64,000 bases of DNA, taken from contig NW_020948739.1 in assembly GCF_900497805.2 (NCBI RefSeq), positions 11,853,642 to 11,917,641 on the forward strand, read 5' to 3'. The position numbers and the translations under genes were made by a program. The stretch comes from Vombatus ursinus (Eukaryota; Chordata; Mammalia; Diprotodontia; Vombatidae). The notes beneath the pieces were generated by a model, which worked only from the letters and a program-made list of their open reading frames with translations, was not told where the DNA came from and did no database searches. Shown in pieces: positions 32,690 to 43,842 of this stretch (its first letter is position 1; every line of letters starts with the position of its first letter).

Positions 32690-33130
32690 GATACCTCTAC
32701 TCCTACATCAATAAGGGACAGGATTGACCTGCAGGCCTTTGCCTGCCTTGTGGCTAGGATGAGTACCTACAGGCCCAGGGTTTCACGTACCCAGCAGGAA
32801 GCAGGAGACAGAGCAGAAAACAAACAGTTTCTATTGTAGGAACAGAGTTCAAAGCAACTCTTTTGCCTTTCTTGTTGACACTGGCTTCCTGGACTCTAGA
32901 CCCTGCCTGCCAGCCTTCTTAAGACCCAGGATACCTACTTTTTCCTCCCTGTCTTAGCTAACCCCACTGAACTTTTTTCCTTTGCCTTTCTAGATTTTAA
33001 AATTCTCCAAATCCATCATGTTTTGTTCTAATGACCCCCTTTTCAGTCCTGTTCTTTTGCTATTCATTATCTGACATGACATCCCTGTGGTCTGAAAATC
33101 CTTGCACTTGCTAGGATGGAGGCATTTGCA
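32690..33130 (-). mobile_element. Possible LTR (fossil)
   Basis: On the minus strand a weak AATAAA-like site (near 32830) is followed by 'gtttgttttctgctctgtct', wording common at the R/U5 end of LTRs. Ends and duplications could not be defined. It may instead be unique sequence. Confidence 0.25.
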
Positions 33131-33234
33131 AATGAATTTTTTTTGAAGGGGTTAGTATACATGATAGGTCTTATAATTAGGGGAAAACTTGTAATTGCAG
33201 CTGCCATTTGAGGAAAGATTAGGTTTTAATTTAA

Positions 33235-33445
33235 GTTTATAGGTTTAGTCCTTGAATGGGCCTTGGAGATCTTCTTGTCTAATGCTTTCACTTAATAGAT
33301 GGAAAAAATGAATCCCAGAAATCTTAAGGGACTTATTCAAATGATAAAGATACAAAGACAAAAGAATGACACAGATAAGTAGTAAGGACAGAGATGAGAT
33401 TTGAAGCTCTGTCTTCTAATTGCACCTGAGCATCGGGTGCGCATT
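33235..33445 (-). mobile_element. CORE-SINE with L3-type tail, antisense, diverged
   Basis: 'gggccttggagatcttcttg', 'cttaatagatggaaaaaatg' and 'gagatgagatttgaagctct'. Confidence 0.65.
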
Positions 33446-33536
33446 CTACTCCTGCACCACATGGTAAATAATGATGAGAAGGGCTTTGATCCATAGCCAT
33501 AAGAGACTAGATAGGCCCTAGGGAAAGAAGCCAATA

Positions 33537-33772
33537 AGTATAATTTTTAAAAAAGTTAATATTTATTTTTTCCCAATTACATGTTAAAACAATTTTAACA
33601 TTCTTTCCCCAAATTTTGAGCTCCAAATTCTCTCCCTCCTTTCCCCTCATTGAGAAGGCAAACAACTTGATATAGGTTATACGTGTGTAATCATGAAAAA
33701 CACATTTCCACATAAGTCATTCTGTGAAAGAAAACACAGACAAGCAAATATAAAAATTAAGAAGATTTAGGG
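33537..33772 (-). mobile_element. L1 3'-end fragment, antisense
   Basis: 'ttttttcccaattacatgtt', 'tttgagctccaaattctctc' and 'acatttccacataagtcatt' repeat the start of the L1 copy at 51577. Confidence 0.8.
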
Positions 33773-33884
33773 CTCTTGATTGATATTGAGTGACAAAGGA
33801 CTTTGACACCTAAAATGAATCTCTTTGCCTCTGAAATTTCAAGACTCTAAGCAGCAGTAATAATAATAGCTATATTACTCAAAG

Positions 33885-34040
33885 TCCTTTTTTTTTTCTT
33901 TTTGTGGTAGAGGGGTAGGCAATCGGGGTTATGTGACTTGCCCAGGGTGACACACCTAGAAGGTGTTTGAAACCAGAATTGAACTCAGATCCTCCTGACT
34001 CCAGAGCTGATGCTCTGTCTACTAGCACCCCCTAGTTTCC
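33885..34040 (-). mobile_element. A-tailed tRNA SINE, antisense
   Basis: Begins with a T-rich run (reversed A tail), then 'gttatgtgacttgcccaggg', 'tgaactcagatcctcctgac' and 'gctgatgctctgtctactag'. Same family as the young copy at 62340 but more diverged. Confidence 0.8.
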
Positions 34041-34044
34041 CCCT

Positions 34045-34200
34045 TAAAGTCTTTTTCTCACAACAACCCTGACAGGTAGGTAACTCAGGTATTTGCTCCA
34101 TTTTCCAGATGATGGAATTGAGTTTCAAAGAAGTTAAACAGTTTGTTCAGTATCACCAAGCGAGCACAGAGTGAGGATATGAATCCAGTTCTTTCCTGTT
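34045..34200 (-). mobile_element. MIR-type SINE, antisense
   Basis: 'tcacaacaaccctgacaggt', 'ccattttccagatgatggaa'. Confidence 0.72.
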
Positions 34201-34309
34201 TTTAAGTCACAACTCACTGAGAGACGGAGTAGAAGCTTTGGAAGAAGTGAGTATAGACCCCCATACGAGGTAAGTGAAAAAGTGAAATAAGATCATAGAG
34301 AGGCAGAAG

Positions 34310-34497
34310 GAGGATGAGGTGGGGGGAGCATTGGGCTTGGAATTAACAATGCCTGAGTTCAAATCCAGTCTCAGAGATTTACCAATTGTATGACACTTAA
34401 CCTCTGCCTCAATTTCCTCATCTATAAAACGAAAAGATTAGATTCAATTGCCTTCAAAGTTCCTTACAGCTCTAAATCTATAATCCTAAAATCAAGT
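34310..34497 (+). mobile_element. CORE-SINE with L3-type tail
   Basis: 'gcctgagttcaaatccagtc', 'cctcatctataaaacgaaaa', 'gttccttacagctctaaatc' and 'tataatcct' end. Confidence 0.82.
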
Positions 34498-34850
34498 TGG
34501 AGACTCATAGAAATTATTAATGCTGTCAGAAAAAGTATCATAAGGTATTCAGGCAATTTTATTTCCTTCAGTCTAGTGTAATGATTTTGTTATTCATCTT
34601 CTAGAAATCTGCTTACCCAATTCACAATCATTAATATTTTTTAAGAGGCATGAATTTAGATTGTTTGGACAGAAGAACTTGAAGCATGAGCTAATCTTCG
34701 CCTCTTAGACCACTGAGTGTACAGAGAATGCTGAACCTCTAGGCTTGAGCTCTGAAAGTGAGGCTTTCCCTCCTGCGTCAGGATAGGAACCTGAAGGATT
34801 CAGATTCCCAGGCATAAGCTTCCTGGTCTAAGCCAAGCGTATAAGGAAGT
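34498..34850. other. No recognised feature
   Basis: Apparently unique. Confidence 0.4.
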
Positions 34851-34851
34851 T

Positions 34852-35100
34852 TTGTTGTTCAGTTGTGTCTGATTCTGTGACCCCATTTGGGGTTTTCTTG
34901 GTAAAGATCCTAAAGTGGCTTGACATTTCCTTCTCCAGCTCCTTTTTATAGATAAGGAAACTGAGGCAAACAGGGTTAATTGACTTGCCCAGGGTTACAC
35001 AGCTAGTAAATGTCTGAGGCTAGATTTGAACTCAGAAAAATGAGTCTTCCTGACCCATCTGTGACACAACACTCTATCCACTTTGTCACGTAGTTGCCCC
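34852..35100 (-). mobile_element. tRNA/CORE-SINE with RTE-type tail
   Basis: 'gttgttcagttgtgtctgat', 'gtgaccccatttggggtttt', 'gaggcaaacagggttaattg', 'cactctatccactttgtcac'. Confidence 0.92.
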
Positions 35101-35770
35101 CTATAAGGAAGTTATGCCTAGCCAATTCAACTCTATTTCTGGGGCACAAATACTACCCCTGAGAGGAGCATGTTTATTTTTTTGTTTTTTATAAACTCAG
35201 ATTCTTTGAATTAACTTCTTTGGGGTTAGGTTGAGTAGAAAACCAATGTGGCATTGTTTTTTGTTTTTTTTTTTTTCCAGATCCTGTTTACCATCCTAGG
35301 AAATACTTCCCAGTGGTCATATTCTCTGATCAAAGGCCACAGTTTTATGTTTGCTGCCACTGAATTAGGATGGCTTTATGAAACTCGACTACTAGAAATT
35401 TATTAACTCTTCATTATAATTATATTTTTGCTTGTTGGTTCGCTGCAGTTGGGTGGTGGTGAGTACCTCAGGGCATATAAAACAAATCCCAGGACATGGA
35501 CAGTGGAGATACAATTACGCTCAAAGTCTAGTTGGTAGTTTTTAATCTGAAGTAGATCTCTTGATAAAAATTTCAGGCCCTATGTGGATAAGAAGAGATT
35601 TGTTTTTCCAGGCCCCAGCATAGTTGATGTAGTCATATGATATAACTGTGAATGATGAAGTTAATGTGCTAATAAGGTGTTAATATTTTGTTATCCCTTT
35701 TTAAAGTATGGACACAGCTCTATCAATCATAAGGGAGCAAAGTCTGATATACGAAAATTATTAACAAGAA
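35101..35770. other. No recognised feature
   Basis: Apparently unique; T-rich runs near 35180 and 35260. Confidence 0.4.
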
Positions 35771-35771
35771 T

Positions 35772-36019
35772 AATAGCTAGTATTTATATGGTTTACAAAG
35801 TGCTTTACATACATTATCTCATTTGATTTTCACAATAATCCTGTGAGGAAGGTGCTGTAATTATGATACCCATTTTACAGATGAGGAAATCCAGACTGAG
35901 AGAAGATAAGCAACTTGCCCAGGATCACACAGCTATCTAGTAAGTGTCTGAGGCAGGATTTGAATTCAAGACTCCCTGACTCTGAGTACAACACTATTCA
36001 TTGAGTCATCTAGCTGCCA
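35772..36019 (-). mobile_element. MIR-type CORE-SINE, antisense, full length
   Basis: 'gtttacaaagtgctttacat', 'cccattttacagatgaggaa', 'ggatcacacagctatctagt' and 'gagtcatctagctgccaata'. Confidence 0.9.
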
Positions 36020-37571
36020 ATATTAAGAAGACCCTTAACAGAGATAGAGTGAAATCTAGCCTCAGACCAACCACGGATTAAAACTCCCATGCCTATACCA
36101 GAAGGTAGCATCAGCAGAATTGTTTTTCTTTCCCTTCCCAGCTCCCATTGACCATGGGATCCAGCCACAGTGCTTTATCCCATTCAGAAACTGAAGAGTC
36201 AGTTTGAGGGAGTTCAACGAACAATCAGGGGAATAGATAGACCCATTCCAAATAGATGCAGATAAAAAAAGGTAGTCACTCAGTGGAGAAATCATCTTCC
36301 AGGAGTGGGATCTCACAGAACACGAGAAGGAATGAGTCACCAATTTGTAGGAGTATCAGTCTTGTCAATAGATGGTGGGGCTAACACAGAGGACAACAGC
36401 AGTACCAGCGGGAAGACGTTGCCTTAGTCATGTATTCCCAACACATTCCTCACTACCACTGATCTCTAAGTTTGTTTCTACTCTGTCAACGGACACGTTC
36501 TTAAATCTAGACAGTCAACAAAACAAAGAGTGACAACAAAACAAGATCTGATTTTTAGTGTTTGCCAATTTCCTAGCTGAAAATGTTCATATCAAAAATT
36601 TAACAGTCAGCTCTTATGAGATTCAAGCTCACTCTAGGTCACTCCTGGCTCCCTTCTATCCTGGGGTGGTATGTTGGGAAAAGAGGTGGATATCTCAAGA
36701 AATTGTGCAAGGACATGGAAACTATCAGAACTTCTAGTTTCATTTTATTGTTTTGCTTTGTCTCACATCAGGGTAAGTCTGGCTTGATTGAAAGATTTGA
36801 GAGGGGAAAATGAAATGCAGTGTTGGCTTCCTATGTCAGGGTAGCATTCCTGGTTTAGGACAATCCCTTTCTTAGGAGATTTTTAGGACAAAAAGCCATC
36901 ACTGGAATTGGGTATGCCTTATTTTTTTAAAGTCCTTGGCCCTCCCTAGCCTGGTGCATCCTCATGGAATTAATTTTTCTCATAGGAACATTCTTCTTTT
37001 ACTATGCCTTTTTGATCCAAGTAATAGTAAGAGCCTTTCGCCATCTTTTCAATGTCTCCTTTCCCAGGAGAAACAGAAATTAAGTTATGTGTCTTCCTTC
37101 AAGAAGAAGAAAGAGAATGGGGCAAATGTAGGCAGAGCCAATGGAACCTATGGAGATGGAAAAAAAGAAATTGAGAAGAACGATGAAATAAGACCAGGGT
37201 ATTAAAAGGAAGTAGATTACAGAGCTAACCTTTAAGGCCAGGCTCCCTGAAGCAGGTGCGGTAGTGGCTGGTATTATAGACATTTTTCAATATATGATCA
37301 AACCTGAAAATAGCAGGTAGTGGCACGAGAATGGTATCACAGTGTCCCCTCATAGCGGGGAACACAAATCCTTGTCTAAGATAAAATGGGTTTGTGAATG
37401 ACCTATGAAGCAGTGAATCTGTGATGCATACAAACCCATTTCTTCCTGTTGAGCTCCCAGGAAAGGCCAAAAACTTTATTTCTTCACCCCAGGGAAGTGA
37501 ATCCTTTAGCTGTTGTATGTCTGCATTCATCAGCTAGGGAAAGTCAGTGCTGAGCCGTCTCCCCCTACCCC

Positions 37572-37572
<1 letters not shown>
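36020..37572. other. Repeat-poor stretch
   Basis: About 1.5 kb without a recognised transposon. Minus-strand frames 36062-36343 (93 codons) and 37225-37530 (101 codons) are the longest here with mixed composition, but I recognise no domain in either. Confidence 0.35.

Positions 37573-37573
<1 letters not shown>

Positions 37574-37611
<38 letters not shown>
37574..37611. repeat. (CA)n microsatellite
   Basis: Perfect ACAC run of about 38 bases. Confidence 0.97.
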
Positions 37612-37613
<2 letters not shown>

Positions 37614-38715
37614 CAGGGCACCTCATTCCTCTCTTCTCTGATATTTCACAGATAGACAAGACTGTTCAAGAGTGTTCGTATCCCAGAGGATACTTCCACA
37701 GAATGAATAGAGTGGTACATGGAAGAACCTCACCTTTCCATGCCCTGAAATATTCCCTCCAGAACTTGTGGTATGTTATTGTTCCCTGAAATTCTACATT
37801 AAAAAATTTGTTCTCTTGGATTAAAGCATTAGCCACAGTTAAAATGCCAATACTTAAGGGAGAGAAAATCAGCTGTTAACACTTCAGTGTGAATTACACT
37901 GAGACTATAGAAAATTTTGGTTCCTATTGTGAAGGAGGATGATGGTCTCCTAACTCCAATGGCCCTAATTATCCCATTTTCACTCTTGCTCCCAAGTTGA
38001 TTTGCATGGCAACGAAAGGCACTCTGGTGGGTTTGAAAGACTTGTCCCCAGCTCTATGAATTCCTGTGCAGTTTTATTAAGTTTGGTGATTCCAAAGATT
38101 CCTAAGCTCAGGATATGATAGGAATGAAAAAGAACAGCTGAAAATTGGTATTGTAGCAAAGAGTGTCATTGGTAGACACACTCAGCAAGGAGCAGAGAAG
38201 GCAGGGTAGCAGAGGACCCCAGATCAGAAGAGATAGGCTTACCTAGTGCTGTGCAGTGCAAAAAGTGATAGAATTGAACCCATGGTTCCTAGTCTCTGTT
38301 CTCTACTTATTACCCTGTATGTGAACTGGATTACACTTTGTATGTAGCCTTGGATACATTTGGCGCCCTATGGGTCTGCTCTGGGGGAAGTGATGGGTGG
38401 GGAAGATTTCATCAGGGCAGACCTAGGGAGTTTTTGCTGGTCCAGAGATGACCTGGATGGTTTTGTTTGGTTCCAGGCGAGCTCCGTTGTTCTAATAGAA
38501 TGCTTTGCACTCCTTGGCCTATGAGTAGGTTGTAACTCCCTGGTAATGACGGAGGGGCTTCCAGTCTGGTTATTCTATGTGACCATTAGTTCTCAGCCGG
38601 CTGTTTACCTGGACTTAAATGATCTCCAAAAACTACTCATTCCACAAGATGAAATCAACTCAGAACCTCACACCCTCTCAGCATCCACTGCCCCTGGGCC
38701 CCCTCTCCCTTTGGT
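37612..38715. other. Repeat-poor stretch with an octamer/X-box-like site
   Basis: No transposon recognised. At 38000-38013 the sequence 'atttgcatggcaac' joins a perfect POU octamer (ATTTGCAT) to an RFX-like half site (CATGGCAAC). This is a motif match only. Confidence 0.35.
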
Positions 38716-38719
38716 TGGA

Positions 38720-38998
38720 GAAAGTGCGCTTCTGGGAGCTCCTGCCTGATCCTCCTCCATTTAAAGAAGACACCCAGAGGATTCTCCTCATCATTTCTCA
38801 CCCTGCTGCAGTACTTCATCATTTCCCCATGCTGGGTAACTTCCCCTACCCTTTTCGGCTTCGCTTTATGTATTGAGTCCCCCATTAATTTGTAGGGAAC
38901 TCTTGGAGGGTAGGGACTGGCTTATGTAATTCTTTTTATCTTTGTATTTTTTGTAACAGTGTCTGCCACATAAGAGGCACTGATATTTACTGATTCCG
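38720..38998 (+). mobile_element. L2-type LINE 3' end, sense
   Basis: 'catgctgggtaacttcccct', 'gtagggaactcttggagggt', 'agggactggcttatgtaatt' and 'gtgtctgccacataagaggc' follow an L2-like 3' end. Confidence 0.6.
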
Positions 38999-39208
38999 AC
39001 TCTTATTTTTAGATTTATATAATTTTTTCTCTTGAGCCCTTTAACTCATTTTCAAATGTACTGTCTTGATTTATACAAGGCTCTGAAACTTTTATTTGCA
39101 AATAACATCCTAATTTCCCCCAAAGATTGTAGGATTGTAGATGAGTCAGTGATTACTGAAGGCCATAAAACTAGATGCTATTTTCAATATGGGCTTATAA
39201 GGAATATG
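38999..39208. other. No recognised feature
   Basis: Apparently unique. Confidence 0.4.
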
Positions 39209-39264
39209 TGTATGTGTGTGTGTGTGTGTGTGTGCGTGCATGTGTGTGTGTGTGTGTGTGTGTT
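39209..39264. repeat. (TG)n microsatellite
   Basis: TG run with one TGCGTGCATG interruption. Confidence 0.95.
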
Positions 39265-39988
39265 TAACAAAGACTTAACTTCTGAGTTTTCTTGTGAGGA
39301 CAAATCAGTTGTAGGTACAAAGGTCTACTCTCTCTACTCTCTGCCTTCTGCAGTATATGAGCACACAAGGCTATTTCAAAGTTGCTGAAGAAATTCAGGG
39401 AGAGAATACTATTTTGAATGTCAAAGAAGAGAATTCATGAAAACCAGTATATATATAGAAACAATCATGGTTATAGTTAGAGCATCAGCAACTTGCAATC
39501 CAAGGAAGTTTGGTCCTCAAGGATCACTCGAGGCAGGTTGAACTGCTCCTTGTACAGAGCAGATATTGATGAGTGACTCACAGCAGCCCAATAGGGCAAA
39601 CTCAGATTGACTGTGATAAATGTATAAAACTAGAAATGTATAAGACAATCAAAACCTTGCCTGTGTGCCTAGGTAGCAAATTAGAATCTGTCTAGGAATC
39701 TAAAGAAAAGAGGGCTGAAGGTAAGCCCGGATGGGGGATAGAGTAAGAAGCACACAAAGAATAAAAGTAAAAATTCCGAATAAAGCAGAAAGAAAATACT
39801 GTCAGCCAACCAAACAACAGAGTTATGCAGGAGAGTACAATTTAGAAATGTGAAACAATGATGTATGTAGGGAGTATGCTTTGATTTGTGTCTATGCAGT
39901 CATGACAAATAAGTGGGACAGATGTAAACTTTCCAAGCTTACTGAAATTATTGGTAGATATGGCATTCACATTCTGACCAGGTAATAA
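39265..39988. other. No recognised feature
   Basis: Apparently unique. Confidence 0.4.
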
Positions 39989-39989
39989 C

Positions 39990-40135
39990 AGGGTCAAAGA
40001 TTTAGAGCTGGAAGGGAATTTAGAGGTCATCTGGTCCAATCCATACAGTTTATAGATGAGGAAACTGAGGCCCAGGAGCTCAAGTGACTTACCCAAGGTC
40101 CTAGAAGTCATAAATGACACGAAGACTCTGAATCC
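39990..40135 (-). mobile_element. CORE-SINE with L3-type tail, antisense
   Basis: 'aaagatttagagctggaagg', 'agaggtcatctggtccaatc' and 'gaggaaactgaggcccagga'. Confidence 0.85.
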
Positions 40136-40219
40136 TCATCATTTAACACCAATTTCAGAGATCTTTCCATGGTACTACCTGGATTTTACATTGTTCCCAA
40201 ATGATAATCTCATTTATAA

Positions 40220-40515
40220 CACTTCATTGTTTGTAAAGTGCTTTATATATTATATTTGTTAACTTCTCATGACATCTCTGAGGTAGATAGTAATAAAATA
40301 ATTTTAACATTTGCAAAGTACTTGATTATCTACAATAGCACTTTGAGTTAAGTACAACAAATACTTTTATCCCCATTATACAGATGAGGAAATGGAGGCT
40401 TAGCGAGATAAAATTGATTTGACCATGGTCACATAACTAATAACTATAAAAGGTTGGATTTGAATTCCGGTATCTACCAACTCCATGTCCAATACCCTTT
40501 GCACTATATGAAGCT
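40220..40515 (-). mobile_element. MIR-type SINE, antisense, with internal duplication
   Basis: 'tttgtaaagtgctttatata', then a second tail-like 'acatttgcaaagtacttgat', 'ccattatacagatgaggaaa' and 'ggttggatttgaattccggt'. Two tails suggest two overlapping copies. Confidence 0.75.
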
Positions 40516-40519
40516 ACCT

Positions 40520-40620
40520 TTTATTATGCCCATTTTGCAGATTTGGAAATTGAGGCCTTGATCTAGTAAAGTTTCATAGAGCATGCAACTAGAAAGTGAT
40601 AGAACCTGAATTTTAGTTTC
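40520..40620 (-). mobile_element. MIR-type SINE fragment, antisense
   Basis: 'cccattttgcagatttggaa' and 'gcatgcaactagaaagtgat'. Confidence 0.6.
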
Positions 40621-40695
40621 ACAAATGAAGAAGCATGTATTAAGTCCCTTATTGCATTTAAAGTATGGAGTATTAAGGAATAGAAGACAAAAGCA

Positions 40696-40696
<1 letters not shown>

Positions 40697-40726
<30 letters not shown>

Positions 40727-40732
40727 TATACA
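40697..40732. repeat. (TA)n microsatellite
   Basis: TATATA run with a TATGTA break. Confidence 0.93.
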
Positions 40733-40852
40733 TGGATCTAAGGAACACTTACAAGTGAAGGAGTTAGGAAAGGCTTTTGTGAGATACCCCTGACATTGAG
40801 CCTTGAAAGAAGCTAAGGATTCACAGAGACAGAGATGAGACAGGAGAGCCTT

Positions 40853-41470
40853 GCTGAAACTTCAAGGCATCCTGAGGAAGACAGCAGGGAGCATGTGCCA
40901 AGGAAGTCAAACCACCATCACCATCACCACCTCAATTACCATCTCCCCTCAGGCTCCAATGGAGACAGCCCAGTACCATTGAACCCAAGAGCCTTGGAAA
41001 TAGCAGTGTTTCACACCCCGACCCACTCCCCACCCCCATCACCAAACCACAAGAACTGCTTCCACCCCAGCTCCCACAGCCATCACCAAAGGGAGAAATC
41101 ATTGTGGAGAGGGGGTCCACCTTCCTTTTCATTATCAGCAACAACCGCTGTCCAACTATTTATAGACCAACATAAGCACAACAGCCTTGGGACCACATCC
41201 TAGAACACCAGCCCGGATTTCAGCCCAATTTTCACAGCCATTATTGGGAAAGCAGTGCCTGTAGAGAAGGGGCCAGTCATTTCTACCAAAGGCCAACTAA
41301 CTGTTACCCATAGGGTACGCAAGCTAACCTAGCTGAAGCAGCAAGGTACCCTGAAGAAGGCAACAGGTGTCAGGCAAGTTAAATTACTGCTACCATCTTG
41401 ATCAACATATCTCGTCAGACCTTCATGGAGATAGCCAAGGGCCCTGAATCTAAAAACCTTGCAAATAATA
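40853..41470. repeat. Diverged tandem duplication, period about 479 bp
   Basis: About 140 bases at 40853 and at 41332 align in order: 'gctgaaacttcaaggcatcc' / 'gctgaagcagcaaggtaccc', 'gaggaagacagcagggagca' / 'gaagaaggcaacaggtgtca', 'atggagacagcccagtacca' / 'atggagatagccaagggccc', 'gccttggaaatagcagtg' / 'accttgcaaataataatg'. Identity about two thirds by eye. A shorter echo ('cacagccat' near 41077 and 41236) lies between. The 122-codon frame across the first copy has His and Pro runs and no domain. Confidence 0.7.
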
Positions 41471-41575
41471 ATGCTTTCAGTCTAGTGGCCACAGCATCAT
41501 CCTGGGATGCATCCCACTGTGGATATGCATCTGCTTCTGTAGGTGCTACAATAACACATTACTAAAAACCTAGGA

Positions 41576-41623
41576 AAGAAAGTTCTTGGCACCAAAATCC
41601 TTGGCACTATGAAATGGTTCAAC
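41576..41623 (+). pseudogene. Y-box cold-shock-domain-like fragment
   Basis: The 16 codons read KKVLGTKILGTMKWFN. The Y-box proteins YBX1/YBX3 begin their cold-shock domain with KKV(I/L)ATKVLGTVKWFN, so 12 or 13 of 16 residues agree, including the KWFN that starts the first RNA-binding strand. Similarity stops abruptly after Asn: the expected G-Y-G-F-I is not there, and no flanking Y-box sequence was found, so this is at most a short scrap of a retrocopy. A chance match over 16 residues is possible. Confidence 0.35.
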
Positions 41624-41829
41624 AAGTTGTGCTTGGTAGATTTGCAGTTTATGTGCAAACATCTTTTTTATTGTCCTGTGTTATAGAAACTTTTTTTTTA
41701 TTCCACAAATTAAAAATTAATTAAAAAAATCAGAAACTGAGGATTTTATCAGTGAAAAAGACATTAAAGAAGAGGGATTATAACCTATTTTGCCTTTGTA
41801 ACCCTGAGGCCCAAGGGACGGTTCCATCT

Positions 41830-41975
41830 AACTTGCATTCTTGTTGTCTCCCCCATTAAAATATGCACGGGGACTGCTTTTCTACTTGTATCCCCAGTGC
41901 TTAGCCCAGTGCTTCACCTGGAGTAAGCACTTAATATGTGCTATTCATTCATTCCTTTGTTCATTCATTCATCTC
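41830..41975 (+). mobile_element. L2 3' end, sense
   Basis: 'gttgtctcccccattaaaat', 'tatccccagtgcttagccca', then CATT repeats. Confidence 0.8.
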
Positions 41976-41999
41976 AGGCATTGGTGGCATGTTCCATAA

Positions 42000-43262
42000 A
42001 GGCAGGCAGGTGAGAGATGGAATCTTGTGTCCTGGAAACAAGAAGTGGGTCGGTTGACCTGGAACCTGGAGAGTGTGGGGAAGAATGGTGTGAAATAAAA
42101 CTTGAAAGGCAGGTAGGAGATGGATGGTAAAGGGCTTTAAATGCTAACAGAGGTGTTTGTATTTGATCCTAAAAGCAATATGGAGTCATTAAAGATTCTT
42201 GATAAGGAAAGTGACATAGACTTGTGCCTTAGAAGGATTGTTTTGGCAGCTGCATGGTGGATGGATTGAAGAGGGGAGAGCCTGGAAGCAGAGAGATCAC
42301 TCAGGAAAGATCAGTGAGGAAACTGTTACAGTCATTCAGGGGTCCTAAACCTGTTTTGTTTCTCCAACCCCTTTGGCAGCCTGGGAAGCTTATGGACTCC
42401 TTTTTAGATTAATATTTTTAAATGTAGAAAATTAAAAGACACAGGATCATCAAGGAAACCAATTATGCAGAAATAATAGTTACCAAAATGTGGGTTTTTT
42501 TTAATTTAAATTCATGGGCCCCTACAATGGTCCCTGTGAGAAGTGAAACGAGTCTGAACTAAGGTGGTGGTTGTGTAAATAGAAATGAGCCATGTGAGAT
42601 ATGTTTTGGAGGGAAAGTAATTAAGCCTTGGCAAATGACTGACTATGGGGAGGGTAGTGGGGGAGAAGAAAGAATTAAACATCCTAGAGGTTGTAAACCT
42701 GGATAGCTGGAAGGGTAGTCATGCCCTCAACGTTGATAGGAGAAGCAGGTTCACTAGGAAACAGAGTTCTGTTTTGTACAAGTTTAGATGCGTAAGCATT
42801 GGAGATGCTTGCGGAACAGTCAGGTGGACATTTTTAGCTGGCGGATGGTAATGATAAACTACAATAGAACTAAGGAGAGAAAGGACAATTATAGGTATAA
42901 GATTTGAGAGTCACATGCATAGAATTAATGGCTGAACCCATGGGAACTGATGAGATTACCAAAAGAATGCACAGAGTTAAAAAGAGAAGAGGACCCAGGA
43001 TGGCACCTTGGGGAAATAGATATTCAGGAAAAGGGAATGAGGAGTAGAACAGTCAGACAGGTAGGAAAACAATTAGGTGAAAGCATTGTCATGCAAACCA
43101 AGGGAAAAAAGAAGAATAACAACTGTTAAAAATTTTAAAATGGTCAAAAATAATAAGGACTGAAAAAGAAGAACCCTGAATTTAGCAATTAAGAGATCAT
43201 TGGTGATCTTGTAGAAAACAGTTTCAGTAGCATATGAGCATTGAAAGCCAAACTTAATCGAG
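42000..43262 (-). mobile_element. Old L2/CR1-like LINE, antisense, split by a hAT-like element
   Basis: Reversed LINE text resembling the 28.9-30.2 kb copy: 'gtaaagggctttaaatgcta', 'ttgtatttgatcctaaaagc', 'gcatggtggatggattgaag', then, after an insertion, 'cccatgggaactgatgagat', 'aggacccaggatggcacctt' (reversed P-Q-G-A-I-L-G-P) and 'agagatcattggtgatcttg'. More diverged than the other L2 copies. Confidence 0.7.
42337..42546. mobile_element. hAT-like element inserted in LINE
   Basis: Begins 'caggggtcctaaacctg' (hAT CAGGGG end) and contains 'caacccctttggcagcctgg', 'ggaaaccaattatgcagaaa' and 'attcatgggcccctacaatg', wording I associate with a Charlie-type mammalian MITE. The far inverted end is decayed. 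Confidence 0.55.
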
Positions 43263-43454
43263 GTTAAGTAATAAGTGAGTGAGAGGTGGGGAAGTGAAAC
43301 TAAAGAATGGAGGCAGCATTTCTTATGATTTTGACCGTGAAATGGAGTATAAGTATCTAAAGAGAATATCAGGGTTAAGTGAAGATTGTTTTAAGTGTGA
43401 AGGAGATCTGAGTATCTGTATAGATAACAGGGAAAATGTCAGAAGATAAAAGGA
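43263..43454. other. No recognised feature
   Basis: Possibly the continuation of the old LINE, too diverged to call. Confidence 0.3.
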
Positions 43455-43545
43455 GATTCAATATGGGAAGGGAGGGGAGAAGAGTGAGGAAAGGAAAGGA
43501 AAAAGAGAGGAGGAAAGGAGAGGAAAAAAGAGGAGAAGATATAGT
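43455..43545. repeat. Polypurine tract
   Basis: GGAAGGGA/GAGGAAAAGA units. Confidence 0.9.
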
Positions 43546-43549
43546 GTTC

Positions 43550-43842
43550 AGTTTTGTTTGGTTTTCTTGTTCTTTCCATTTACATTGTTGCAGTCATTAT
43601 GTATATTGTTTTCCTGGCTCTATTTAAATCACTCTGTATTAGTTCATGTCATGCTTTCTGTACTTTTCTGAATTCTTCAGATTCATCTTATGGCTCAATA
43701 ATATTCTATTACATTCAAATGCCACAATTTTATTTATCCATGCACACAATTGATGAGTATCTACGGAGTTTTATTTATTTATTTGCTACCATAAAAGCGT
43801 AGTTATGAATATTCTGATATATATGGTACCTTTCTTTCTGCC
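43550..43842 (-). mobile_element. L1 3'-end fragment, antisense
   Basis: 'attagttcatgtcatgcttt', 'caataatattctattacatt', 'gccacaattttatttatcca' and 'ctaccataaaagcgtagtta' follow the reversed L1 3' end. Confidence 0.75.

Noticed and set aside
36062-36343. Possible retroviral coding piece
   Set aside because: The 93-codon frame has no retroviral motif that I can recognise and no LTR beside it.
40835-41203. 122-codon frame with a HHHHHH run
   Set aside because: The histidine run comes from CAC/CAT repeats in a duplicated block; no domain and no sign of splicing.
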